Source: Candidatus Hydrogenedentota bacterium
GTDB taxonomy: Bacteria > Hydrogenedentota > Hydrogenedentia > Hydrogenedentales > SLHB01
Assembly: GCA_020847495.1 (NCBI GenBank)
Contig: JADLCA010000579.1
Location: 1 to 36,768, forward strand
Direction: 5' to 3'
Length of the DNA: 36,768 nt
Below are positions 15,136 to 22,703 of the stretch, piece after piece; positions within the stretch are counted from its first letter, which is position 1, and every line of letters starts with the position of its first letter. The notes below the pieces were generated by a model that searched no databases, was not told the origin of the DNA, and worked only from the letters and a program-made list of their open reading frames with translations. A program made the position numbers and the translations under genes.

Positions 15136-16890
15136 CTAACCTGCCCGTCGCTGAGGCATTTCGTCGTAGGTTCGCCCGTTCAATTCCCGCCCGGCCCGCT
15201 TCTTATTCACACCGCCCCATTGCTTGAAGAAGAAGGCGACTTTCGCCTGTTCGCATTGACGCTGAATTTCAACGACCCACCGGGCATCCATGGGCCGTGC
15301 GCCTGGGCCGGACTCTCCACCGACGATTACCCAGTGAATACCGGTGAGGTTGAGCCCTTGGAGCGGCCCCAGTAGAGGTTCCAAGGAGAGGAATTTCGTT
15401 TGCGCGCCGGTATTGCGCAGATCGTCGATTCTCGACACGTACTTGGCGTTCTCAACGCTCACGCCCATCCAGACATTGGAAGGCCAGTCCAGCTCGGGCG
15501 CCAGTTCACGTAACCGCTCCGAGCGTTTGGTAAGCACCTGAAACTGATGCCACTCTGCCCGGCGCATTACGTCGAAGACTTGCACGATGTAGTCTCGGGG
15601 CACTTTTTCGTGGAACAGATCGCTCATGGAATTGACGAAGATGCGTTGAGGTTTCCGCCAGCGGAGTGGGAGGTCCAGCATGTGGGGATGAAGCGTTACC
15701 TCGAAGCCATCGCGATAGTTCGGCTGGCCCATCGCCTTCAATCGCTTCGCCATGCGCTCCGCATAGCAGTTGTGGGTTGCGATTCCTGCCGCAATAAAAG
15801 TGCCGCTGGTAGTTTGGATGTCCACTAGTTGGCGATTGCCTACACGTTGAACTCCGTCTATCCTGGAGCCATGTTTGCCTGGAAATCTTCTACCGTAGAA
15901 GTCGGTCATTTTTCGGGTCATCGCCGGTTGAATTGCGGAGAGAAAACGCAACTTCTCTTCGATTGCTCCGATTACTCGTTCACTTCGCCCCGTGGAGCGG
16001 CGAAAATCCTCTCGTTGTGATTGGAACCCAAGGTCGCCGATGAAACGCTTTGTTACATCCAAGAGACCATTCTCTTTCGTTTGGTGGAAACGCAGATTCT
16101 TTCCTGTGTATGAACCGTCTGTGTCAAAGAATCCGGCAAGAAAACCTGCTTTCCAATTGACATCGTCGCGCTCTGGCATGCAATAGTCTCTGACTTTTAC
16201 GAGATTGGCCATGCGCCGCGTTTCAATCTTCAGCATCGGCGCCCGATTCTCCCGTGGATAAAGTTCGGAAGAACCACCATCAAACGGTTGTATTTCAATA
16301 CCATCACAGCCGACAACTGCAAGCGCTTCATTTAATCGATTGAGAATAGGTTGATCGGATGACAGAACCGCCACGCGCAAATACGATTGCTTGGTTCCGC
16401 GTCTACCCGATCCGTCGATACGAAATGTTCCGTCTCCTCCAACTACACCCGCTAAGTAACCAGAGAGATACGGCTCTGTCTTGGATTTACACAGCGACGA
16501 CGGCATCCCAATATCGACGAGGCTCGTCTGAAGCGAAAGGCGTTCTGCTTCTCGCCAATACGGACGTACTCTAGCGAGAAAACGGTGATCAACACTGGCG
16601 ACGATTTTTCTTCCTCCAACAGCGATCTCGACAGATTCGGCAATAGTGGACCATGCGTCAACTACCGTGGCTCGCTCATAGACACGGTTTTGACCGAGTC
16701 TCGGCGATTCGGTGAATCCGACAACTTCATCGCCCGGTGTTATCTCGCCTATAGGTTTCCATCTCATATCGACCATTAGCACGGGCGTAGTAGGGTCGAG
16801 GCAATTTTTGCATCCCGGACTGATCTTCGTGCAGCCGGTGACCGGATTCCAGGTGGATTCCGTCCACTCGATGGAAGAATTCGATCCCAT
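15136..16890 (-). CDS. DUF5131 (phage Gp37/Gp68, three-Cys-motif) protein with an in-frame intein
   Basis: The 584-residue precursor starts at ATG 16890, eight bases after AGGAG. Residues 1-29 and 375-584 are the host protein; 30-374 are an intein. Joined, they give 239 residues, the usual size of this family, with the signature [20 protein letters not shown]. Its three cysteines (20, 27 and 375 of the precursor) recall a radical-SAM-like metal-binding cluster. Other family-like stretches are [49 protein letters not shown] and [17 protein letters not shown]. The biochemical role is unproven; relatives occur in phages and mobile islands, often beside a TcmP partner gene, which is not seen here. 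A weak -10-like TATAGT lies at 16939-16934. The local base composition is more AT-rich than flanking operons, consistent with transfer. Confidence 0.92.
   Translation of the reverse strand: MGSNSSIEWTESTWNPVTGCTKISPGCKNCLDPTTPVLMVDMRWKPIGEITPGDEVVGFTESPRLGQNRVYERATVVDAWSTIAESVEIAVGGRKIVASVDHRFLARVRPYWREAERLSLQTSLVDIGMPSSLCKSKTEPYLSGYLAGVVGGDGTFRIDGSGRRGTKQSYLRVAVLSSDQPILNRLNEALAVVGCDGIEIQPFDGGSSELYPRENRAPMLKIETRRMANLVKVRDYCMPERDDVNWKAGFLAGFFDTDGSYTGKNLRFHQTKENGLLDVTKRFIGDLGFQSQREDFRRSTGRSERVIGAIEEKLRFLSAIQPAMTRKMTDFYGRRFPGKHGSRIDGVQRVGNRQLVDIQTTSGTFIAAGIATHNCYAERMAKRLKAMGQPNYRDGFEVTLHPHMLDLPLRWRKPQRIFVNSMSDLFHEKVPRDYIVQVFDVMRRAEWHQFQVLTKRSERLRELAPELDWPSNVWMGVSVENAKYVSRIDDLRNTGAQTKFLSLEPLLGPLQGLNLTGIHWVIVGGESGPGARPMDARWVVEIQRQCEQAKVAFFFKQWGGVNKKRAGRELNGRTYDEMPQRRAG
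15769..16803 (-). mobile_element. Intein with LAGLIDADG (DOD) homing endonuclease
   Basis: The 345-residue element begins with Cys30 (block [12 protein letters not shown] ... [12 protein letters not shown]), has a block B SVDHRFL with His102, and ends in block G-like AAGIATHN with His373-Asn374. Cys375 follows as +1 nucleophile. These are the residues of a class 1 cis-splicing intein. Two LAGLIDADG helices are visible, [11 protein letters not shown] at 144-154 and [11 protein letters not shown] at 249-259, each ending in an acidic residue as needed for metal-dependent cleavage. Both the splicing and endonuclease parts therefore look intact. The two 60-base blocks at 15901 and 16321 hold 30 and 28 G/C, lower than most neighbouring genes. 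Confidence 0.93.
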
Positions 16891-17101
16891 CTATCTCGCT
16901 CCTCGCTCACGATACTTGTTGTAGATATTCTGAACTATATGCCTCCCGAACTAATTCGCCGAAGTGAAAAGGAGGTACTATGCAATCGACCCAGTTCAAT
17001 TGCGCGTGGTACCGGCGGAGGAACATTGGCACGCTCGGCAACTATCAAAAGAGGCTCAAGGTCGTTTCTGCAACGAGGCTGCGACTGCATTTACGAGACA
17101 A

Positions 17102-18193
17102 TCACGATCCAGGCTTCTTCGCGCGTCGCGAATGTTGCTTCGTCTTTCTAGCGTGGGGAGGCTGTTTTTCAAGGCGTTTCATTGCCTCCACGGCCTTGTC
17201 GAAATCGCTTGACGGGTGCTCGGACTCGAGCCTGCGGCGTTCCGCGTCGTACCGGTCGAATTCACGATGGGCATGCTCCTGCGCAAGTTCGTGAGAGATA
17301 GTTCCCGCGTGCCTCAGGATGTTGCGCTCGTTGAATTCCAGAAAGGCGTCCAACTTACTTGCCCAGTCGATCATATGCATGGGCCGGTGGCGGCGGGCTT
17401 GGTCTTCGGCATAGTCAAGGTACATCGTGACGACGCGATTGAGTTCGCGCAATTCTTCTTCCGCCAGATAGTTCTTGGCAATGGTCACATCTGATTTGCG
17501 GATTGGCCCGTGTGGGGCGTTCTTCCACGTCGTGAGACCCATGTTCTGTTTTGATGCGTCTGCCCGTTGAACGATAAGCTCGGATGCGGTGTGTCCGTGA
17601 ATGGCCCAATGCAGCTTGTTCTGCACGGCGGCATAGAACGACTGGGTGACCCCGGCAGACGGATTGTAGTCAATGCTTGTCGCGTAGATATCGGTTATCT
17701 TCTGATAGAAGAGGCGCTCGGAGGCGCGGATGTCGCGAATACGTTCGAGCAGTTCATCGAAGTAGATGTCGCCGAAAGTCTGGCCGGCCTTGATGCGCTC
17801 GTCGTCGAGGGTGAAGCCCTTGACGAGCAACTCAGAAAGCCGGGAGGTGGCCCACTGGCGAAACTGGGTGCCTCTCTCCGAACGGACGCGGTAGCCGACA
17901 GCGAGAATAGCGTCGAGATTGTAGTGGTCCACGAGGCGCGAAACCTGCCGTTCGCCCTCCATTTGAACTATTCGGAATTTCCTAATAGTTGACAGGGCAT
18001 CCAGTTCTTGATCGGCGTAAATATTTGATAAATGTTCGTTTATCGTGGGTACGGTTATCCGATACAGCTCCGCCAGCGCGCGCTGCGTCAGCCACACGGT
18101 CTGTCCGTCGAGGCGGACTTGAACGCTCAGGGCGCCGTCCTGGTAGATGAGGAGTTGCCCTTCGGGCGGGGTCTCTTTTAGTTGACCAGACAC
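17102..18193 (-). CDS. RhuM-family (virulence-associated) protein
   Basis: The 363-residue protein starts at GTG 18193, eight bases after AAGGA. The N-terminal part (~15-60) carries the family pattern YQDGALSVQVRLDGQTVWLT followed by a helix-turn-helix-like segment (QRALAELYRITVPTINEHL). The RhuM core follows with HYNLDAILAVGYRVRSERG and QFRQWATSRL. The remaining ~180 residues are helical and charged, ending in a basic tail (RKTKQHSRRAKKPGS). RhuM was named from a Salmonella pathogenicity island; homologues are frequent on mobile islands and its molecular activity is not known. DNA binding is plausible. It precedes the intein-bearing gene on the same strand after a 211-base gap. A forward frame from 16980 with a good AGGAGG overlaps its 3' end but is unlikely to be real. 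Confidence 0.88.
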   Translation of the reverse strand: MSGQLKETPPEGQLLIYQDGALSVQVRLDGQTVWLTQRALAELYRITVPTINEHLSNIYADQELDALSTIRKFRIVQMEGERQVSRLVDHYNLDAILAVGYRVRSERGTQFRQWATSRLSELLVKGFTLDDERIKAGQTFGDIYFDELLERIRDIRASERLFYQKITDIYATSIDYNPSAGVTQSFYAAVQNKLHWAIHGHTASELIVQRADASKQNMGLTTWKNAPHGPIRKSDVTIAKNYLAEEELRELNRVVTMYLDYAEDQARRHRPMHMIDWASKLDAFLEFNERNILRHAGTISHELAQEHAHREFDRYDAERRRLESEHPSSDFDKAVEAMKRLEKQPPHARKTKQHSRRAKKPGS

Positions 18194-18267
18194 TGCCGGT
18201 GTCCTTCAGGACGTCGTGATGGGCGTTCCCGATTCTCCTTTTCGCCTGAGAAGAGCTGCGCCACAGT

Positions 18268-18297
18268 CCCGGGGGGTGGTGGAAGCCACCCCCCGGG
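18268..18297 (-). terminator. Strong GC hairpin between the HEAT/DUF1080 and RhuM genes
   Basis: CCCGGGGGGTGG (18268-18279) pairs perfectly with 18286-18297 over a 6-base loop. It lies 25 bases after the stop of the HEAT/DUF1080 gene and 74 bases before the RhuM start on the same strand. It probably separates the two transcripts, though no U-run follows. Confidence 0.45.
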
Positions 18298-18322
18298 CGG
18301 CGGCGACACTACATGTGCCTCG

Positions 18323-21013
18323 TCATTTTTCTGCGGGTTTGAGCTTGATGATCAGGTCATCCGCTTTGAGGTTTTCCATCTGAACTTTGGGGTTGTGGAC
18401 CAGCTTGAGGATGCGATAGCGGACGGTCTGCGGCGCGCCGCTGTGGATCTGGAGGGCCAGGTTCCCGCTGCGCTCGGCCGCCGGGTTCAGGTCCAGACAG
18501 GCCGTTCCCAAGACGCCATTGATTGAGATCCACATGGCGGGTCCCACGGCGAGGATTTCGTAGCGGTTCCACTCGCCGGGTTTTACGGCGGGCTCGGCGG
18601 TGTCCGTGGAATCCAACATGCCGCGGCCATGCTCGTGATAGAGACGGCCCCAGTAGCCTTGTCCCATGTCCGCTTGATAACCGCCGGCTTGACCGCTCTC
18701 GTCCACTTTCTTCGAGCGGAACTGGATGCCCGCGTTTGCGTTATTGGGCACCATTTGGACGTCGAGAACAAGGTAGAAGTCGCGGACTTCGACGCCGGAC
18801 CAGATGAACTCGTTCTTGGGAATGTCCGCCTCGCTGCCGCCGACGATGGCACCGTCTTCGACGCGCCAGTACGGAGCATTCCCTTGCCAACCGGCAAGGT
18901 CCGTACCGTTGAAAATGCTCGCGTCTTCTGCTGCCGCGCCGCCGAGGGACCGGGCGATGCCGATAGCGGCTTGGACCGCCTCGCCCTTCACGGCTTCATC
19001 CGCGAACTGGGCGAAGACGACATCCAGCGCCTGAGCGTCGGGCACTTGGGAGAGCCCGCCCAGGACCGCCTTCTTCTCATCCGCTGAGGAGGCTTGGCCC
19101 AGGAGTTGCCCGTATCCCGCTAGAAGATCCGCCGGGGTTGCCCCGCTCTGGGCCATGAGACGCACGGTACCGCGCAGCGCGGCCAGTTTGAGGCCGGGCT
19201 CCGTGGCCGTCTTGGCCATCTCGGAAAGCACGGGCAGCGCGACGGGCGTGGGCCATTCGCACAGCGTGCGCAGGGCCTGGTCTTTGACGTTCGGGTCGCT
19301 TGACGAGACAGATGCATTCACCGCATCAAATGCCTTCGGGCTGCCCGTTGTGCCAAGCAGGCGAATCATGCCGAGCTTCGCGTCGCCCTGGGCTCTGTCA
19401 AACGCCGCGCAGAACGAATCGACTATCTGAGCCGGCGCGGAGACGACGGCGAGTTTCAAGGTCTCGTTTTCCAATACCGTCTTGCTGGCAGCCGCGCCGT
19501 TTTCGGAGTAATCGACGCGCAGCTTCTTCACGGCGCCCGGAGCTGGATCTCCGAAGTTGGCGTTGGTCGCTTCGACGGAAAGCGCGCCTGAGTCGACGAT
19601 GCTCTTGACCTTCTCGAGAACGTCGGCGGATGGCCCATCAGGCAGGTCGCCATAGACGGCCTTCTCGACGACGATGCTGCCGGGCGCTTTCTTCTGGCGC
19701 TCACTGATGGCGGCGAGCACCGCTTCGGTGGCCTGAGACTGCTCTTGAGACGCGGTGCCCAGGTAGCTCTCGATGAGCGCGGGCATTTCATTCGTTGTGG
19801 CAACGCCCTGCAGTGCCGTCAAGGCGGCGACACGCACGCTTTCGTCGCTGTCTTTCAGCGCGGAATCCATGAGTAGGCCAATTGGATCGTCTAGGCCACC
19901 CTGGCCAATCAGCTCGACGGCTACCAGGCGGGCCTGTGCGTTATCGCTGCCCAGCATCTTCTTGAGCGCGGCATCGCCCTTCTTGCCGGGGAAGTAACTG
20001 AGCGAGTCGCGGGCCACATTGGCGAGGTCCGTGTCTTCGGAGAGGGCCAATTGCCCGATCAGATCGAGGGCTGGCTCATACCCAATGCGTGTGACGGCCT
20101 TCAGGGCTGCTTCGCGCACCTCGCCCGAACCCGACCCGGCTAGTTCGAGCGCCGCCGCGCCCGCGGCGTCATCGCCTTGGCCGAACACGGAGAGAAGCCG
20201 GACTTTGCGACCGTCGGGGAGAGAGGCCAACTCACTCGCCAGCGCGGCGGTCATCTTTTTCTTGCCGTCCAGTTCCCGGGCAATGCGCAAGGCGGCCTCG
20301 AACTGGTGTCTATCTTCGCCGCGCACGGCGTCCAACAAGAGCGGCAGTCCATCGCCCGTGGAACGCTGGAGCACCGCGCCTCGAAGCGCGGCGGCCCTAA
20401 CCTGGTGCGCAGCATTTGGGGTCTGGCGAAGGAGATCATAGATGGCAAGCGCCTCATCGGACTTGCCGTCTGCTGCGCACTTCTTTGCGCAACTGAGCAG
20501 AGCATCGTGCACGACCAACAGCGTGACTTCATGTACACCTGCCTGGCCAGCGGCACTTTGCAGCGCGGCGGCGGCATCCGGCGAGGCGATGTCGCCGAGG
20601 GCTTTGGCCGCGGCCTGGGCCATCTGGGCGTCAGCGTCGGGAAGGAGTTTGGCGATTTCCGGCACGGCCTGCTCGTCCTTTCGGGCGGCCAGCGAGCTGA
20701 TCACGCCAACCTTGAGCAGCCCCGAGGTCTTGCCGAGGGCGTCCCGGAGCACAGCACCCGCTTCGGGATAGGGCATGGGCTCCAGGACGTAACGTGCCAT
20801 GTGCGCCAGCTTCTCATCGAGCAGCAACGGCGCCAATACCGGGATGGCGTCCTCTTTGCCGTTCACCGAGAGAGCGCGGCACGCTTCCATCTTTTCTGGG
20901 ATGGACGCGCCGGATCTCAATACACTGATGGGATCGGTGCTCTGCGCCGGGCATGGCGCGGCGGCGAAGAAGATTGCGCCGGCGAGAAGTAGAATCGCGA
21001 TATAGTTCCGCAT
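18323..21013 (-). CDS. Secreted HEAT-repeat protein with C-terminal DUF1080 domain
   Basis: I place the start at ATG 21013 (MRNYIAILLLAGAIFFAAAP), after AAAGGA and with a clear signal peptide; upstream in-frame codons are non-coding in character. The 896-residue product has ~600 residues of Ala/Leu-rich helical repeats of HEAT/PBS-lyase type (for example DAQMAQAAAKALGDIASPDA, DESVRVAALTALQGV, DPNVKDQALRTLCEWPTPVA). From ~696 to the end it has a DUF1080 (PF06439) jellyroll: FNGTDLAGWQGNAPYWRVED, GAIVGGSE, NAGIQFRSKK, KPGEWNRYEI. DUF1080 proteins are now associated with 3-keto-glycoside cleavage. The oxidoreductase gene ends 29 bases upstream, so the pair is an operon and both products are exported. 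The HEAT array may be a docking scaffold. Confidence 0.88.
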   Translation of the reverse strand: MRNYIAILLLAGAIFFAAAPCPAQSTDPISVLRSGASIPEKMEACRALSVNGKEDAIPVLAPLLLDEKLAHMARYVLEPMPYPEAGAVLRDALGKTSGLLKVGVISSLAARKDEQAVPEIAKLLPDADAQMAQAAAKALGDIASPDAAAALQSAAGQAGVHEVTLLVVHDALLSCAKKCAADGKSDEALAIYDLLRQTPNAAHQVRAAALRGAVLQRSTGDGLPLLLDAVRGEDRHQFEAALRIARELDGKKKMTAALASELASLPDGRKVRLLSVFGQGDDAAGAAALELAGSGSGEVREAALKAVTRIGYEPALDLIGQLALSEDTDLANVARDSLSYFPGKKGDAALKKMLGSDNAQARLVAVELIGQGGLDDPIGLLMDSALKDSDESVRVAALTALQGVATTNEMPALIESYLGTASQEQSQATEAVLAAISERQKKAPGSIVVEKAVYGDLPDGPSADVLEKVKSIVDSGALSVEATNANFGDPAPGAVKKLRVDYSENGAAASKTVLENETLKLAVVSAPAQIVDSFCAAFDRAQGDAKLGMIRLLGTTGSPKAFDAVNASVSSSDPNVKDQALRTLCEWPTPVALPVLSEMAKTATEPGLKLAALRGTVRLMAQSGATPADLLAGYGQLLGQASSADEKKAVLGGLSQVPDAQALDVVFAQFADEAVKGEAVQAAIGIARSLGGAAAEDASIFNGTDLAGWQGNAPYWRVEDGAIVGGSEADIPKNEFIWSGVEVRDFYLVLDVQMVPNNANAGIQFRSKKVDESGQAGGYQADMGQGYWGRLYHEHGRGMLDSTDTAEPAVKPGEWNRYEILAVGPAMWISINGVLGTACLDLNPAAERSGNLALQIHSGAPQTVRYRILKLVHNPKVQMENLKADDLIIKLKPAEK

Positions 21014-21042
21014 GATTATCTCAATTCCTTTCGTGTCGAACC

Positions 21043-22341
21043 CTAGATGACCCACGGTTCCCGCTGGGCTCGCGCGCGCAGGCGGTTGGCTTCGTCGTCG
21101 TTGATAAACTCTTCCTTCACGGGGTCGTAGTGCATGTCGCGTTTGAGCCACATGCAGATGTTGGCAGCGTGCACGGTGGTCATGGAGCGGTGCATGACCT
21201 CCGCGTTGGCGACCGGTTCTTCGCGCGACTTGACGCAGTCGAGGAAGTTGCGCATGTGGTCGAGGGAGCGGCCCGTGCGGGCGACATACTCGCCGACGAC
21301 CTTCTTGTACTCCGCCAGGATGTCCGGGGACGAGGCTTCGGGCATTGCATACCCGTCGGCGGAACCCACCCAGCCGCGCGGCCCGTCAAACCGCTCGCCG
21401 CAGGAGCCGTGCCAGTATTTGTCGAAGCGGGAGAGGATCATCTTCTGTCCGCTGGCAAACGTGCACTCCATGCCATCACCGGAGTCGTTATCGACGTACT
21501 GGTAGTGGATGGGTGAGGTGTTCAGCGCGTCAAGGCCGGCCTGGGCCTGCGCGAAGGTGTGCGCACCCCATTCGCCGATGCAGCTCGTGTGGAAATCATA
21601 GTCATCGCGCCAGCCGCCGCTGACATACGATTTGTTGAAGGGACGCCACGGGCACGAGCCCAGCCAGATGTCCCAATCGATTTCTTCCTTGGGCGGCAGC
21701 GGTTCTTCGGGCTTCCAGGTGTGTTGCATCGTGGCGGAGTCCCAGGGGGCGATATGGGCGTAGGCCGTGTGCACGTCGCCGAGGCCTCCCGTGCGGGCCA
21801 TTTCGATCGCGAACACATGCGTGGCCTCGCTCAGGCGCTGCGTGCCGGTTTGGTAGACCCGCCCGTACCGCCGGGCGGCTTCTACCACGGCCTGGCCTTC
21901 CGCGATGGTCATGCAGGAGGGCTTTTCCGTGTAGACGTCTTTGCCGGCGCGCATGGCGCGGACCGACGCCTGGGCGTGCCAGTGATCGCCGGTCGCGATG
22001 AGGACCGCGTCGATGTCCGTGCGCTCGGCCAGGAATTCGCGCAAGTCGATATACATCTTGCAGTCCTTGTTGCCGTAATGATCGTCCACAAAGGACTTCA
22101 CGGCTTCCCGCTGCTGCTTCCACAGATCGCAGATGGCGACGATTTGCACATCTTCGTTGCCGATCATCCAGCGCAGGTCGTGGAAGCCGCGGCCGTGGAT
22201 GCCGATGCACCCGACCACGATCCGCTCGGAAGGCGCCGTCGCGCCGTCCTTGCCCAACGCCGATCCAGGGATGATGTACGGGGCGGCCACGGCTGCCGCG
22301 GCCCCGGACAAGAATCTCCGCCGAGAAATCCTACCGCTCAT
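21043..22341 (-). CDS. Tat-exported Gfo/Idh/MocA-family oxidoreductase
   Basis: The start at ATG 22341 has a strong GGAGGAA 6-7 bases upstream and exposes a twin-arginine signal (SRRRFLSGAAAAVAAPYIIP), as usual for planctomycete-type members that fold with bound NAD(P) before export. The 432-residue protein has a Rossmann start (VVGCIGIHGRG), VLIATGDHWHAQ, and the cofactor/active-site EKP in YTEKPSCMT. The C-terminal alpha/beta domain contains DFHTSCIGEWGAHTFAQAQ, where His residues may be catalytic. Such enzymes oxidise or reduce sugar hydroxyls; 3-keto sugar formation is a known use. Its operon with a DUF1080 protein suggests glycoside oxidation followed by cleavage in the periplasm. Substrate unknown. 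Confidence 0.93.
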   Translation of the reverse strand: MSGRISRRRFLSGAAAAVAAPYIIPGSALGKDGATAPSERIVVGCIGIHGRGFHDLRWMIGNEDVQIVAICDLWKQQREAVKSFVDDHYGNKDCKMYIDLREFLAERTDIDAVLIATGDHWHAQASVRAMRAGKDVYTEKPSCMTIAEGQAVVEAARRYGRVYQTGTQRLSEATHVFAIEMARTGGLGDVHTAYAHIAPWDSATMQHTWKPEEPLPPKEEIDWDIWLGSCPWRPFNKSYVSGGWRDDYDFHTSCIGEWGAHTFAQAQAGLDALNTSPIHYQYVDNDSGDGMECTFASGQKMILSRFDKYWHGSCGERFDGPRGWVGSADGYAMPEASSPDILAEYKKVVGEYVARTGRSLDHMRNFLDCVKSREEPVANAEVMHRSMTTVHAANICMWLKRDMHYDPVKEEFINDDEANRLRARAQREPWVI

Positions 22342-22703
22342 GTGCTGTTCCTCCAGATGCTTTCGTACGATATGCCGGAAATGCCCGCGCCTGCCCCTAA
22401 CGATGCGCCAGCGGCCCGCAGCGGCGCCGGTCCTGCTACTTTCTCCACAAGGCCTGGGTACAACTTGCCCGCTTTTTCGGGCAGGCAGACACCATACACG
22501 ATAGGGTTCGCCCGCGACAGGATCAAGTTGGCGAATTGAATCGCGTGAAGGTCTGGGCCTACTATCCTCGCGGCTTATGCCAGCGGCCTTGCTCATGCCT
22601 CAATTGGGCCTGCCTTGCCAGATTGATGGGGAGCCGCAGGGGAACACTGGCGTCACGGATGCCCCTGACGCGGCCCACACGACGCATTGGAGAATCAGAC
22701 CAT
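22342..22703. other. Divergent intergenic region, oxidoreductase / alpha-mannosidase
   Basis: These 362 bases between divergent starts hold no gene. A small hairpin (TGCCCG/CGGGCA, about 22466-22483, with a T-rich loop) lies in the oxidoreductase leader. A promoter-like pair is annotated separately. For the mannosidase strand I see TTGGCG and TACTAT, but their spacing (26 bases) is too long for a sigma70 promoter. Confidence 0.5.
22498..22526 (-). promoter_or_regulatory. Candidate sigma70-like promoter of the oxidoreductase operon
   Basis: On the reverse strand TTGATC (22526-22521), a 17-base spacer and TATCGT (22503-22498) each match 4 of 6 consensus positions. The leader would be ~150 bases and would contain the small TGCCCG/CGGGCA hairpin. 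Confidence 0.3.

Noticed and set aside
15136-16890. Reading the DUF5131 gene as a frameshifted or chimeric assembly
   Set aside because: The frame is continuous. The internal 345 codons carry all intein splice residues in the right places, and the joined flanks give a normal-length family member.
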